From: Negativibacillus massiliensis
GTDB lineage: Bacteria; Bacillota; Clostridia; Oscillospirales; Ruminococcaceae
Length of the DNA stretch: 64,000 nt
Assembly: GCF_900148495.1 (NCBI RefSeq)
Contig: NZ_FTRU01000008.1
Coordinates: forward strand, 992,001-1,056,000
Reading direction: 5' to 3'
Below are positions 8,540 to 16,593 of the stretch, in pieces; position 1 is the stretch's first letter; each line of letters opens with the position of its first letter. The translations under genes were made by a program, and so were the position numbers. The notes beneath the pieces were generated by a model. The model did not search any database, was not told where the DNA came from, and worked only from the letters and a program-made list of their open reading frames with translations.

Positions 8540-9244
8540 TTAAGCAAATAAGGTCAGTGGGTCAAACGCATAGAATTTGCTCAAAATCAGCGTGTCCATG
8601 ATAATTCCCTGATTGCAGTACTTCATGCTTCCGATAAAATAAAACACCAGCTTGAGCACAATACAGATCAGGTACAGGTTAAGCGATGCCTGCAAGAATC
8701 CCATCACACCGCCCAAAAAGCGGTCGATCGGGGACAAAATCGGCGAACGGAACACAAAATGAACCGCCGAAGTTAACAGGCGCACAAAGATTCCCAATGC
8801 TGCAAAGATGATGGTAAACAGTGCAACCGAAAGGAATCCCCGCACTGCCGGACCAATCACCATCTGTTCCAGTGCGGCGGTCACTTCGGACACACCGCCT
8901 GAAAGTGCCTGAGAAATTGCATCGGTATCCACCGCCATCCCCAAGATGTTAGCGGATATCCTCGGTAGCTGCTCCACACCAGCCTGAAGCTGCGCCACAA
9001 TGTCCGAAAGCTGTCCTCCTTGGAGGTTGCGATTTAAAAATGCTGTAACCTCCGTCTTAAAAAACTGATTATAAATGATTTCCGAGCCCCATCTGGACAG
9101 GTATGCCGCGCCAAAAAAGGCTGCCAGCTGACCGATCAGACGGACAACTCCGGTGGCAAATCCACGCTGGGTGCTGTACGCGATTGTCATTAGAATGATC
9201 AGCACCGCTGCCAGATCATAGGCAAGGACTACCAATTTATCCAT
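8540..9244 (-). CDS. CvpA family membrane protein
   Basis: A 234-residue integral membrane protein with an N-terminal pair of hydrophobic helices (about 5-25 and 33-50), the RGFATGVVRLIGQLAAF segment typical of CvpA, an extracytoplasmic part around 60-120 and two more helices at about 130-155 and 180-215. CvpA was named for colicin V production in E. coli, but its biochemical role in Firmicutes is not known. The start is supported by AAAAGGAGGACAAGG before the ATG. It follows the propeller-like protein gene by 31 bases in the same direction and is probably cotranscribed with it and truA. Confidence 0.85.
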   Translation of the reverse strand: MDKLVVLAYDLAAVLIILMTIAYSTQRGFATGVVRLIGQLAAFFGAAYLSRWGSEIIYNQFFKTEVTAFLNRNLQGGQLSDIVAQLQAGVEQLPRISANILGMAVDTDAISQALSGGVSEVTAALEQMVIGPAVRGFLSVALFTIIFAALGIFVRLLTSAVHFVFRSPILSPIDRFLGGVMGFLQASLNLYLICIVLKLVFYFIGSMKYCNQGIIMDTLILSKFYAFDPLTLFA

Positions 9245-9275
9245 TCCTTGTCCTCCTTTTTATTTTCACATTCTG

Positions 9276-10982
9276 CTACGACGCCGGACGACGGGAAGAG
9301 AAGAAGGATTCTTCTGTCTGTTCTTCCTGCTTCTCGGTATCTTCCTTCTTATCCTCATCGTTTGTCGTCTGTGTCTCATCCGAGGATGGTGTATCCTGTG
9401 CCGGACGGCGGGAAGAATCCTGCTGCTCTTTATCACTTTCTTCCTGCGTAAATTCCGGTTGGATATCCCCGTTTTGAATTGGAACCTGTTCCGGTCCCTG
9501 GTTTACCATTCCGTCTGGATTATCCGGATCAAACGAATCGTCCTGCTCGACCGGACTGGTTGTTTGATCCTCCTGATTTTCTTCTGTCTGGTCTTGTTCT
9601 GTCGACTGAGTTGTTTCATTCTCCTGCTCTGTCGGCTCTGTTTCAATAAATCCTTCCTCATAGACGGTCTCAGGCTCGGATTCACCGACTGTTACCTCAT
9701 TTCCTTCCGGTTCCTCCGCTGCATTCTGCATACCGTTGAGGATACTCTGCAGCAGATCCAGTTCTTCCTGACTCTGCTGTTGTTCCTCTGCATCCGGAAG
9801 CTGCTGCGGAGAATGGCTTCCAAACAAGGAGAACTTGGAAGGTTCTTCCAGCGGCAGGCGTACAATCTGGGTGGTGGTCATCGCATAGATCGAGTTGCCC
9901 ATCGGCTGGATGTCGTAATATGCCTCGTTGCTCTCTTCTTTCAGCAAGGTGCAATCGTATGTACTGTACTGCTGGAAGGAGGAAGCTCCCAGCACCAGAA
10001 TGGTGTTGCCATAAGCCTTCACCTTTTGCAGGCTGTCGGTCAAGGTGGCTGTGCCGTTGAGGGTAAAGAAGTCGGATGCCACTGAAGCCATGGTATATTT
10101 TCGATCCTGCTCATAATCGCCGAACACCAGGATCACACCGTTGTCATACATGGAAAATGCAGCCAGCGACTGTCCTTTGTAATCAAACTGGCCGGTCATC
10201 CGTCCTTCCTGTGAGAGGATAAATGCGCTTCGGTCGGTAATACAGCGCACATCGTTTCCATCAAACTCCAGATCCAGAATCAGCTGATTTGCGATTTCAT
10301 ATCGGCATTTCTGCTCGCCGTTCTTGATGATGGTCAGTGCGTTTTTCAGCTCTCCCTGTTCTACATAGGACGAAGCGATCGCCACAGAGGAACCGTTGTC
10401 CGAGATTGCCAGCGCTGTTACGGCATTGTCCGTTTTCCAGGTGTACAGTTCGCGTTGTTTGGTATCCATAACCAGAACCTGTGTCTGTGCGTTTTCGGTC
10501 TGGGTCGCAATCGCGATGCAGCCATTTTCCGAAATATCGCCGCAGCGAATTGCACTGTCGGTCGTTCCGCTGTAAAACAGGTTGTTTCGGCTGTATGCTG
10601 CATAGGTTTTGGACCCGCGGTCATAGTTTAACAGCATGGTTCCGCTGGTTTCCACCTGTGGATTTCCCATACGGTGCTGTGCGCTATAAACCTCGCTTCC
10701 GCTGGTGTTATAAAAATAGATGGTTGTTTCGTTGAGCATAACAAGGCTGCTTTCGTTCTGATACATTCCCTTTGCTTTTCCGCCGGGAGCATCAATTGGA
10801 TATCCAGGACCGCCCTTGATCATATCCACTACCGAAGAAAGCCCCGCAAAGTTTGGTGTATTGACAATACTGGACAGCAGATAGGTGCCGACCAGCACCA
10901 GAGCAATCAATGCAAGCAGCTTCATGCCCCTTTTTCGGGCTTGTCTGCGCTTGAGCTCTCTAAAATCTGTTATCTTTGCCAT
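9276..10982 (-). CDS. Single-pass exoprotein with beta-propeller-like repeats and acidic tail (DUF5711-like)
   Basis: The 568-residue protein has a short basic N-terminus (KRRQARKRG), one transmembrane helix (about 22-40), then about 330 residues of repeated beta motifs of the kind AISDNGSSVAIASS and YDNGVILVFGDYEQ, as in PQQ/WD-type propellers. It resembles the Clostridial DUF5711 family as I remember it; no search was done. The last 170 residues form a Glu/Gln/Thr-rich disordered tail that contains SSRRPA twice, the second time at the very C-terminus. The ATG at 10982 was chosen over an upstream extension that overlaps truA. Function is unknown; the topology suggests a surface sensor or scaffold. 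Confidence 0.7.
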   Translation of the reverse strand: MAKITDFRELKRRQARKRGMKLLALIALVLVGTYLLSSIVNTPNFAGLSSVVDMIKGGPGYPIDAPGGKAKGMYQNESSLVMLNETTIYFYNTSGSEVYSAQHRMGNPQVETSGTMLLNYDRGSKTYAAYSRNNLFYSGTTDSAIRCGDISENGCIAIATQTENAQTQVLVMDTKQRELYTWKTDNAVTALAISDNGSSVAIASSYVEQGELKNALTIIKNGEQKCRYEIANQLILDLEFDGNDVRCITDRSAFILSQEGRMTGQFDYKGQSLAAFSMYDNGVILVFGDYEQDRKYTMASVASDFFTLNGTATLTDSLQKVKAYGNTILVLGASSFQQYSTYDCTLLKEESNEAYYDIQPMGNSIYAMTTTQIVRLPLEEPSKFSLFGSHSPQQLPDAEEQQQSQEELDLLQSILNGMQNAAEEPEGNEVTVGESEPETVYEEGFIETEPTEQENETTQSTEQDQTEENQEDQTTSPVEQDDSFDPDNPDGMVNQGPEQVPIQNGDIQPEFTQEESDKEQQDSSRRPAQDTPSSDETQTTNDEDKKEDTEKQEEQTEESFFSSRRPAS

Positions 10983-10989
10983 CGTGTTT

Positions 10990-11766
10990 TCATCCTTCCG
11001 ACTCATTCTCCGGCTTGTGCCAGTCATAGAAAACCTGATCCAGATATAATCCCCATGCCGGAGCGGTTGCTCCCGCCACCGACCGGTCCTTCTGCTCCAG
11101 AATCTGCGGAATGCAGCCTTCCGGCTTTGTTCCGGCGGCAATTTCCAAAATGGTTCCTACCATGATGCGAACCATATTATATAAAAAGCCGTCGCCTTCC
11201 ACAAAGAAGGTCACCAAATCCCCGTTTCGGGTCATGCCGCAGTTTGTGATGGTCCGCACATGATCTTCCACCGAGCTGTTTGCTGCACAGAAAGAGGAAA
11301 AGTCGTGAGTACCAATAAAATATTTGCATTCCCGATTACATTTTTCCACATCGATCGGATAGCGATAATCGTACTGTAAACGGTAGGCAAACGGGTTTTT
11401 GATCTCGCTGTTGTTGATCTGATAGAGATACCTTTTTCCCTTGCAGTCATACCGCGCATGAAAATCAAGCGGCACCTCCCTGCAATCGGTGACTGCAATA
11501 TCGTAAGGCAGCTTTACATTGAGTGCACGTATCAGACTTTGACAGGGAATTTTGCTGTTTGTCTTTACACTGACACAAAACATATTGGCATGGACTCCGC
11601 TGTCTGTACGGGAGCAGCCCTTGATGTCCTCTCTTGCACCCAGCACACTTTCCAGCGCATCCTGCAATACCTGCGCCACTGTGACTGCGTTTTTCTGTAC
11701 CTGAAATCCATGATAGTTTGTCCCCTGATACCGTATCGTCAGGAGAAGATTTCTCTGTTCCGGCAT
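10990..11766 (-). CDS. truA: tRNA pseudouridine(38-40) synthase TruA
   Basis: TruA isomerises uridines 38-40 in the anticodon arm of tRNAs. The 258-residue protein has RYQGTNYHGFQVQ near the start, the catalytic motif CSRTDSGVHA with nucleophile D55, RYLYQI, and DFSSFC and FFVEGDGFLYNMVRIMVGT in the second half, all diagnostic. The length matches the family. The next gene begins only 7 bases after its stop, so truA, the propeller-like gene and cvpA form one transcription unit. About 230 bases upstream separate it from the fumarase subunit gene and contain that gene's terminator. Confidence 0.95.
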   Translation of the reverse strand: MPEQRNLLLTIRYQGTNYHGFQVQKNAVTVAQVLQDALESVLGAREDIKGCSRTDSGVHANMFCVSVKTNSKIPCQSLIRALNVKLPYDIAVTDCREVPLDFHARYDCKGKRYLYQINNSEIKNPFAYRLQYDYRYPIDVEKCNRECKYFIGTHDFSSFCAANSSVEDHVRTITNCGMTRNGDLVTFFVEGDGFLYNMVRIMVGTILEIAAGTKPEGCIPQILEQKDRSVAGATAPAWGLYLDQVFYDWHKPENESEG

Positions 11767-11947
11767 AGATTCTCCTTCTTTATTTGATCCGCCGCTGCTT
11801 GTTGTGACGGTTTTTTCTAAAAAATATCTTCCACATATCTATTAATTATACCAGATTTTTTTGATTCTGTCATTATTGCCCTTTATAATAAAACGTAAAT
11901 TTACCGGAAGCTTTCTTCAAATCCTCCTCTTTTTCGCCGTAAAACAC

Positions 11948-11985
11948 AAAAATCCCCCGAAGCCATTGCGGCTCCGAGGGCGTTT
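11948..11985 (-). terminator. Terminator after the fumarase beta-subunit gene
   Basis: An 11-pair stem with G-U pairs (CCCCCGAAGCC / GGCTCCGAGGG) followed on the minus strand by five T. Confidence 0.8.
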
Positions 11986-11993
11986 TATTTTGA

Positions 11994-12554
11994 TTAGAAA
12001 CGACGATATTTGAATTTTCCAATATCGAACAGATTTCGACCGGTGCTGTCAGCAGCAACTGTTACCGGAAAATCCTTGAGCTTGTAGCGGCGGATTGCCT
12101 GATCTCCCAGCTCTTCCAATGCAACGGTTTCCCATTCTTCCACACACTGGGAAAGCAGTGCGCCGGTTCCGCCAACTGCTGTCAGGTAAACGCCTCCGTG
12201 TTTGTTGATTGCTTCATAAGCATCTTTGGAGCGTTCTCCCTTTCCAATGGTTGCAACAACACCCAGCTCCATCATTTCGTTTAAATAAACATCCATGTTC
12301 TGAGCGGTTGCCGGTCCTGCTGCTCCAATTGCAGTGCCGCCTTTTGGAGCTGGGGAAGGATTGGTATAAAAGATGATGGAACGGGAAAAATCAACCGGCA
12401 GCATCTTTTCCTCTTCCAACAGATCATGAATCTTTCTGTGTGCCTGATCGGTAAAACCATATACCCAGCCGGAAAGCAGCAGATGATCCTCCACTTCCAG
12501 ATTCTTTGCATTTTCTACTAACTCTTCTGTGTCCATTCTACGAATTTCTTCCAT
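11994..12554 (-). CDS. Fe-S type (class I) fumarate hydratase, beta subunit / C-terminal domain
   Basis: The 186-residue protein matches the C-terminal swivel domain of class I fumarases and tartrate dehydratases: DHLLLSGWVYGFTDQAHRKI, then FYTNPSPAPKGGTAIGAAGPATAQNMD, then GKGERSKDAYEAI and TAVGGTGALL. In two-subunit enzymes this partner acts with an alpha subunit that holds the 4Fe-4S cluster. No alpha gene lies next to it in the window, where it is normally directly upstream. The ATG at 12554 has the Shine-Dalgarno AAAGGTGG 9-10 bases before it; a longer frame to 12590 lacks one. Its start overlaps the end of the small gene 12538-12813. It could serve fumarate, tartrate or another hydroxy-acid. 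Confidence 0.85.
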   Translation of the reverse strand: MEEIRRMDTEELVENAKNLEVEDHLLLSGWVYGFTDQAHRKIHDLLEEEKMLPVDFSRSIIFYTNPSPAPKGGTAIGAAGPATAQNMDVYLNEMMELGVVATIGKGERSKDAYEAINKHGGVYLTAVGGTGALLSQCVEEWETVALEELGDQAIRRYKLKDFPVTVAADSTGRNLFDIGKFKYRRF

Positions 12555-12813
12555 CAAATGGGGCACCACCTTTCTTTGCGCGCGCAACAAAATCTCTTGC
12601 TGTACGCACCCAAAAATTTTTATCTTTAACCTGCGTTTTCAAACGGGAAAGCACAGGTCTTTCTGTTTGCCTTGTAAGCCTGGGTGTCTGTATGTAAGGT
12701 TCAGTCCGCCCGACCCCCGACTGTTGTCCGGATACTTCAGGCTTTACCTTCTCCGCTTTTTCTGCCTTCTCTGCCTTTGCGCTGTTTTCAAACACAATAT
12801 TGTCATCCGACAC
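12538..12813 (-). CDS. Small basic protein of unknown function between the divIVA-like and fumarase genes
   Basis: A 91-residue open frame that starts 14 bases after the stop of the DivIVA-like gene and ends 17 bases inside the fumarase subunit gene. The N-terminus has an AEKAEKAEKVK repeat; the rest is basic and ends VARAKKGGAPFDGRNS. I do not recognise a family. Its placement in a compact same-strand series supports a real gene, but the Shine-Dalgarno is weak (AGG about 17 bases away) and the composition is low-complexity, so it may be read by reinitiation or not be coding. Confidence 0.4.
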   Translation of the reverse strand: MSDDNIVFENSAKAEKAEKAEKVKPEVSGQQSGVGRTEPYIQTPRLTRQTERPVLSRLKTQVKDKNFWVRTARDFVARAKKGGAPFDGRNS

Positions 12814-12827
12814 AGCGGCTGAACCTG

Positions 12828-13532
12828 CTATTTTCCCAGTGGGGAATCATATTTCTCTGCCCGCTGCTGCAACTGAACCGATTTTTGATAAACCGCTTCC
12901 CTTGCATGGGAAAGGTCGCTTTCAATCTGGTCAAAGCGACTGTTGAGCATATTAATCGACTCGTTCATTTTGCCGCGCAGAAAAGCAAATTCCTGCTGCA
13001 TGCTGTCCATTTTTTCCAGGATTGCAGAGATAAACTGGTCGGTGTCCTTGGAAATTTCCTGTGCCCGCCCGTTTGCTGTATCGATGATCGATCTTGCCGT
13101 CTGCTGTGCTTCCAGGATTGCAGAACCGATGGAGGCTGCTGCCTCATCGTATTTTTTGCTCTTGTCAGCGGCGATCTTCATCTGTCCGGCAAGCTCGCGA
13201 TTTTTTTCCTGCATTGCCTGAAAATCCCGATCACGCGCCTGAGAATATCTGCGCTGGCGGTCGATTTCCTCCTGAAGCAGACCGATCATTTCGCTTAAGC
13301 TTTTGTTTTTTCCTTTTTCGGTATCCAGTACACCCGAAATATGCTGAAGCTTCTGCTCAAATTCCGCGATCTGACCTTCCAGTTCTTCTCTGGAATGGGC
13401 AATCTGGCTGACCTTTTCCTGAAGCGCTGCCTCCGACTGTGCCGCAGTACGGCTCATCTCATCTATATATTTCAGCACCGCTTCCTTGTCATAACCCCAG
13501 AGATTTTTCTTAAACTCCGGCTGTTTTTCCAT
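12828..13532 (-). CDS. DivIVA-like coiled-coil protein
   Basis: The 234-residue protein starts EFKKNLWGYDKEAVLKYIDEM, like the lipid-binding N-terminal segment of DivIVA/GpsB proteins (F-x-x-x-x-x-GY-x-x-x-V-x-x-[FY]-[IL]), followed by long heptad-like coiled coil through about residue 215. DivIVA proteins sit at division septa and curved membrane and recruit division or wall-growth factors. The ATG at 13532 is preferred because GGGGAG lies 8 bases before it; a GTG three codons earlier overlaps that site. Unlike many Firmicutes it is not next to sepF or ylm genes. Another coiled-coil division or chromosome protein cannot be excluded. Confidence 0.75.
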   Translation of the reverse strand: MEKQPEFKKNLWGYDKEAVLKYIDEMSRTAAQSEAALQEKVSQIAHSREELEGQIAEFEQKLQHISGVLDTEKGKNKSLSEMIGLLQEEIDRQRRYSQARDRDFQAMQEKNRELAGQMKIAADKSKKYDEAAASIGSAILEAQQTARSIIDTANGRAQEISKDTDQFISAILEKMDSMQQEFAFLRGKMNESINMLNSRFDQIESDLSHAREAVYQKSVQLQQRAEKYDSPLGK

Positions 13533-13575
13533 CCTGCTCACTCCCCATCTGTTGAATCAATGATAATTCCCATTT

Positions 13576-13604
13576 ATTATACCATCTTATCTGAAAAAAT
13601 GGAA
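13576..13604 (-). promoter_or_regulatory. Promoter for the divIVA-like operon
   Basis: TATAAT on the minus strand with TTCCAT 17 bases upstream, about 40 bases before the start codon. The -10 is strong and the -35 weak. Confidence 0.6.
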
Positions 13605-13637
13605 GGGCTTTTCTACCGTGATATGACAGGAAATCAA

Positions 13638-15179
13638 CTATTTCATCATTCTGTGAACAAAATTGACCGCTGCTTCCTCGGCGTAGACTGTCGGGCACCA
13701 CAGGTCTGGTTCAAAGCCGTAACCTTCCTCAAAGTAACCCTCGGGATATTCGAATACACGCTGACCGAAATTTAGCTTTATTTTGCTATATGGCAATGTT
13801 GTCATCGTGTTCCAAATATCTCCCCGTAATGCTCCAAAAGTGCTTTCTCCAATAATCAGAGTATTTTCCACGTTATGAGCCATATCGGTGAAGTATTCGG
13901 CAGCTGACATGGTATTGAAGGATGTCAGAAGGATCAAAAGATCTTCATTTTCCACAAACATATCCTCTCCTGCCTGATAGACTGTATGTCCATTGATTTG
14001 CTGTATATCTTCCGGGTTTAAATCCTTCTCCTGATATGCACAGCTATAGATCGAGAATTGATTCGGAGTTACCTTTTGTTTGGTATAGTTTTCAAACCAT
14101 TTGTCTACAAAACCCGGTTTTCCTCCATCATTTGTCATCAAATCCATAATAGAAACTGATTGTCCACGTAGCTTTGATCCCATCCCTATAATACGGGAAT
14201 CGAACATATCGTCTGAATAAACAATCGGAATTTGACGGTTTTCATATAATTCTACTCGTGATTCTCTTTCATTTGAAGCCTTTTGATAAGGTTCTGCTTT
14301 CAGTTCCTGTATTGTTCCGTCTGTATAGTGTACAACCAGATTATTTGGAGTTTTATCTATATTACAAGTCAGATAGGAAAACGGATATGGACATGTACTT
14401 CTTACCACCGGATAGTAAACAATCTCACCCTGACGGTTGAGCGAACGTTTCATCAGTTCGTCCAGATTTTTATATCCTTCTACCGACTCGATTGTTTTTC
14501 CATCACTGGTTTTATACTGACTATCCTCCATGTGATACTCCTCTTCTATGTAGAAGTAGGAAGGATGTAACGTCACTAATGTTACCATATTATCGCTTCC
14601 TAATATGAAGTGGTTGTCCTCAATAAAGGATAGCTCCTGTACCAGCAAAGTTTCCAGCTTGGAAGCATCCATCTGTTTGTTTTCCCTGCACTGTTCCAGC
14701 ACTCTGCTCCGCGCCGGTTCGAACACCTCTTCTCCGCCAAAATATTCGTACAAGCCATAATTTTGCCGCAGAGAATCGAACAAGAAATTGACATCACTTT
14801 CTATCTGTGCCAGAGAGAGGCTTCCGTCCAAATTCGGCTCTGCTTTCTCGCTTATCGTGTTGTTTTCCCTTTTTTTTAAATATTTTGCGTATTTTTCCTC
14901 GCTGAAAACCGGCTTTTGGATTGCCTGATGTTCAGCATTGATTGTCTCCATCAGCTCTGTCAGCTCCGGCGACCACTCCCCTTTTAATGTGCACCGTTGA
15001 AGCACTTCCTCAGGAGTTTCCTTTCGAGTCTGTTCTGCTGTTTGAGTATCCTCTTTTACATCTGACTGTTGAGTTTGTGCTGTCTGGGTATCCTGCTGCA
15101 CCGGTTGTTCTGCCTGTGCACAACCCACCATAAAAGCACACAATATCGCGGCTACTAAAACTTTTACCATGTGTTTCAT
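13638..15179 (-). CDS. S41-peptidase-like lipoprotein, paralogue 1 of 3
   Basis: The 513-residue protein has a lipoprotein-type signal (hydrophobic 4-18, then MVGC), a Gln/Thr-rich linker (about 22-60), a helical segment with DVNFLFDSLRQNYGLYEYFGG, and a C-terminal S41/tail-specific-protease-like domain. The catalytic-serine region reads NTMSAAEYF, which keeps the Ser and the following Glu of the S41 pattern, then NTLIIGESTFG. It is the last gene of a three-gene tandem and starts 11 bases after paralogue 2; AGGAG overlaps that gene's stop. The lysine of the S41 dyad is not assigned, so protease activity is inferred only. The last about 30 residues are nearly identical to paralogue 2. Confidence 0.8.
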   Translation of the reverse strand: MKHMVKVLVAAILCAFMVGCAQAEQPVQQDTQTAQTQQSDVKEDTQTAEQTRKETPEEVLQRCTLKGEWSPELTELMETINAEHQAIQKPVFSEEKYAKYLKKRENNTISEKAEPNLDGSLSLAQIESDVNFLFDSLRQNYGLYEYFGGEEVFEPARSRVLEQCRENKQMDASKLETLLVQELSFIEDNHFILGSDNMVTLVTLHPSYFYIEEEYHMEDSQYKTSDGKTIESVEGYKNLDELMKRSLNRQGEIVYYPVVRSTCPYPFSYLTCNIDKTPNNLVVHYTDGTIQELKAEPYQKASNERESRVELYENRQIPIVYSDDMFDSRIIGMGSKLRGQSVSIMDLMTNDGGKPGFVDKWFENYTKQKVTPNQFSIYSCAYQEKDLNPEDIQQINGHTVYQAGEDMFVENEDLLILLTSFNTMSAAEYFTDMAHNVENTLIIGESTFGALRGDIWNTMTTLPYSKIKLNFGQRVFEYPEGYFEEGYGFEPDLWCPTVYAEEAAVNFVHRMMK

Positions 15180-15189
15180 AAAAATTCTC

Positions 15190-16581
15190 CTATTTCATCA
15201 TTCTGTGAACTAAATTGACCGCTGCTTCCTCAGCGTAGACTGCCGGACACCACAGGTCGGGTTCAAAGCCATAGCCTTCCTCAAAATCGTTCTCAGGAAA
15301 GATTGTAACCATGTTTCCATAACCAACTTCAATTCTGCTGTAGGTTAATTTTGTGCTTCCGGACATATTGTTTGTTAAGAAGCCACCTGTATTTTCTCCT
15401 ATAATCAATGTATTCTCAACATTACGTGCCATATCAACAAATATTTCTGCTGATGAAGCTGTCATCTTTCCTGTCAGGATTATCAACAAATTTTCATTAT
15501 CTACAAAGTCATCTGATTGAGTATAAATCAAAGTCCAAGGATCTACCACTTCTACTCCAATTAGATCCCCTATGCCCTGAAATCCTGCTGTACCCATATA
15601 AGGTTGGGTATAAACAGAAAAGAAATTGGTTGGAACAACCTTTCCTAAATAGTTTTGCCACCATTCAGATGCTAAATTTGCCTGTCCACCTCCATTAAGG
15701 GACAAATTCATAACACTTACCTTTTCTTTTCCCAATTCCTTTGCAAACTCTGAAAAATCCTTCGAGAAAACCCATCTTGAATACTGAATTGGAATTCCCT
15801 TTTTCTCGTACAAATCCACATCCCTTAATTCTGGATTTTCCTTTATTCCTTCATAGGGTTGTGCTGTTATTGTTTGTGAACTGCCATCGCTATAATGAAT
15901 TGTTAAAGATGGTGGATTTTTTGTTGCTTCCTCTTCTTTTGCAAACGTAACGGGCCAATAAACAATCTCTCCTTTTCTTGTCAAAGATCGTTTAAAAAGA
16001 GAATCCAAATTATCCGCTCCATCGACCGACTCGACTACTTTACCATCTATTGTACTGTATCCGTCTGATATCTTTTGGAAGGAAATCTCTGTGAAAAAAC
16101 ATGGATAAAGTCCTTCTGAAATATTTTCTCCATCAATCGTAAAATGCATATCATGAATAAAAGAGAGATTATTCTGTATAATCTGCCGAAGTACATCCGC
16201 ATTCATTTTGCCAGCATTTTTACAATCTGTAAGTGCCTGCTGACGCGCTGCTTCAAAGACCTTGTCTCCGCCATAAAGGTCATACAACCCATAGGTTTTA
16301 TGCAAACCGTCAAACAGGAGATTGATATCAAATTCCGCCTGTTCTAATGAAAGTTCGCTATTTCCTTCTGATTTAGCTGGCTTTAAATCTTGGTTCATTG
16401 AACTTCTAAATGAAACATACTGTGAGTACTGTTCGGTACTCACATCTGCCTTTTGGATTGCCGCATGCTCTGCGTTTACCTCCGCCAGCACTTCCTCCAT
16501 CGTTGGCTGGGGAACTGTTGAGCAGCCAGAAGTCAGCATACACATCAGCGCAACCACTAAAATTTTTATCTTATGCTTCAT
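15190..16581 (-). CDS. S41-peptidase-like lipoprotein, paralogue 2 of 3
   Basis: A 463-residue lipoprotein with signal and lipobox-like LTSGC near residue 20, followed by a mature N-terminus STVPQPTMEEVLAEVNAEH shared with paralogue 3. The DINLLFDGLHKTYGLYDLYGG segment and the C-terminal S41-like domain with the serine motif GKMTASSAEIF and NTLIIGENTGGF are clear. An ATG at 16581 preceded by GGAAGTGGAGAG is preferred to a GTG three codons earlier. The gene is more A/T-rich than most of the window. It lies 12 bases after paralogue 3, and all three are likely cotranscribed. A role in processing or binding exported proteins is possible; the substrate is unknown. Confidence 0.8.
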   Translation of the reverse strand: MKHKIKILVVALMCMLTSGCSTVPQPTMEEVLAEVNAEHAAIQKADVSTEQYSQYVSFRSSMNQDLKPAKSEGNSELSLEQAEFDINLLFDGLHKTYGLYDLYGGDKVFEAARQQALTDCKNAGKMNADVLRQIIQNNLSFIHDMHFTIDGENISEGLYPCFFTEISFQKISDGYSTIDGKVVESVDGADNLDSLFKRSLTRKGEIVYWPVTFAKEEEATKNPPSLTIHYSDGSSQTITAQPYEGIKENPELRDVDLYEKKGIPIQYSRWVFSKDFSEFAKELGKEKVSVMNLSLNGGGQANLASEWWQNYLGKVVPTNFFSVYTQPYMGTAGFQGIGDLIGVEVVDPWTLIYTQSDDFVDNENLLIILTGKMTASSAEIFVDMARNVENTLIIGENTGGFLTNNMSGSTKLTYSRIEVGYGNMVTIFPENDFEEGYGFEPDLWCPAVYAEEAAVNLVHRMMK

Positions 16582-16593
16582 TCTCTCCACTTC

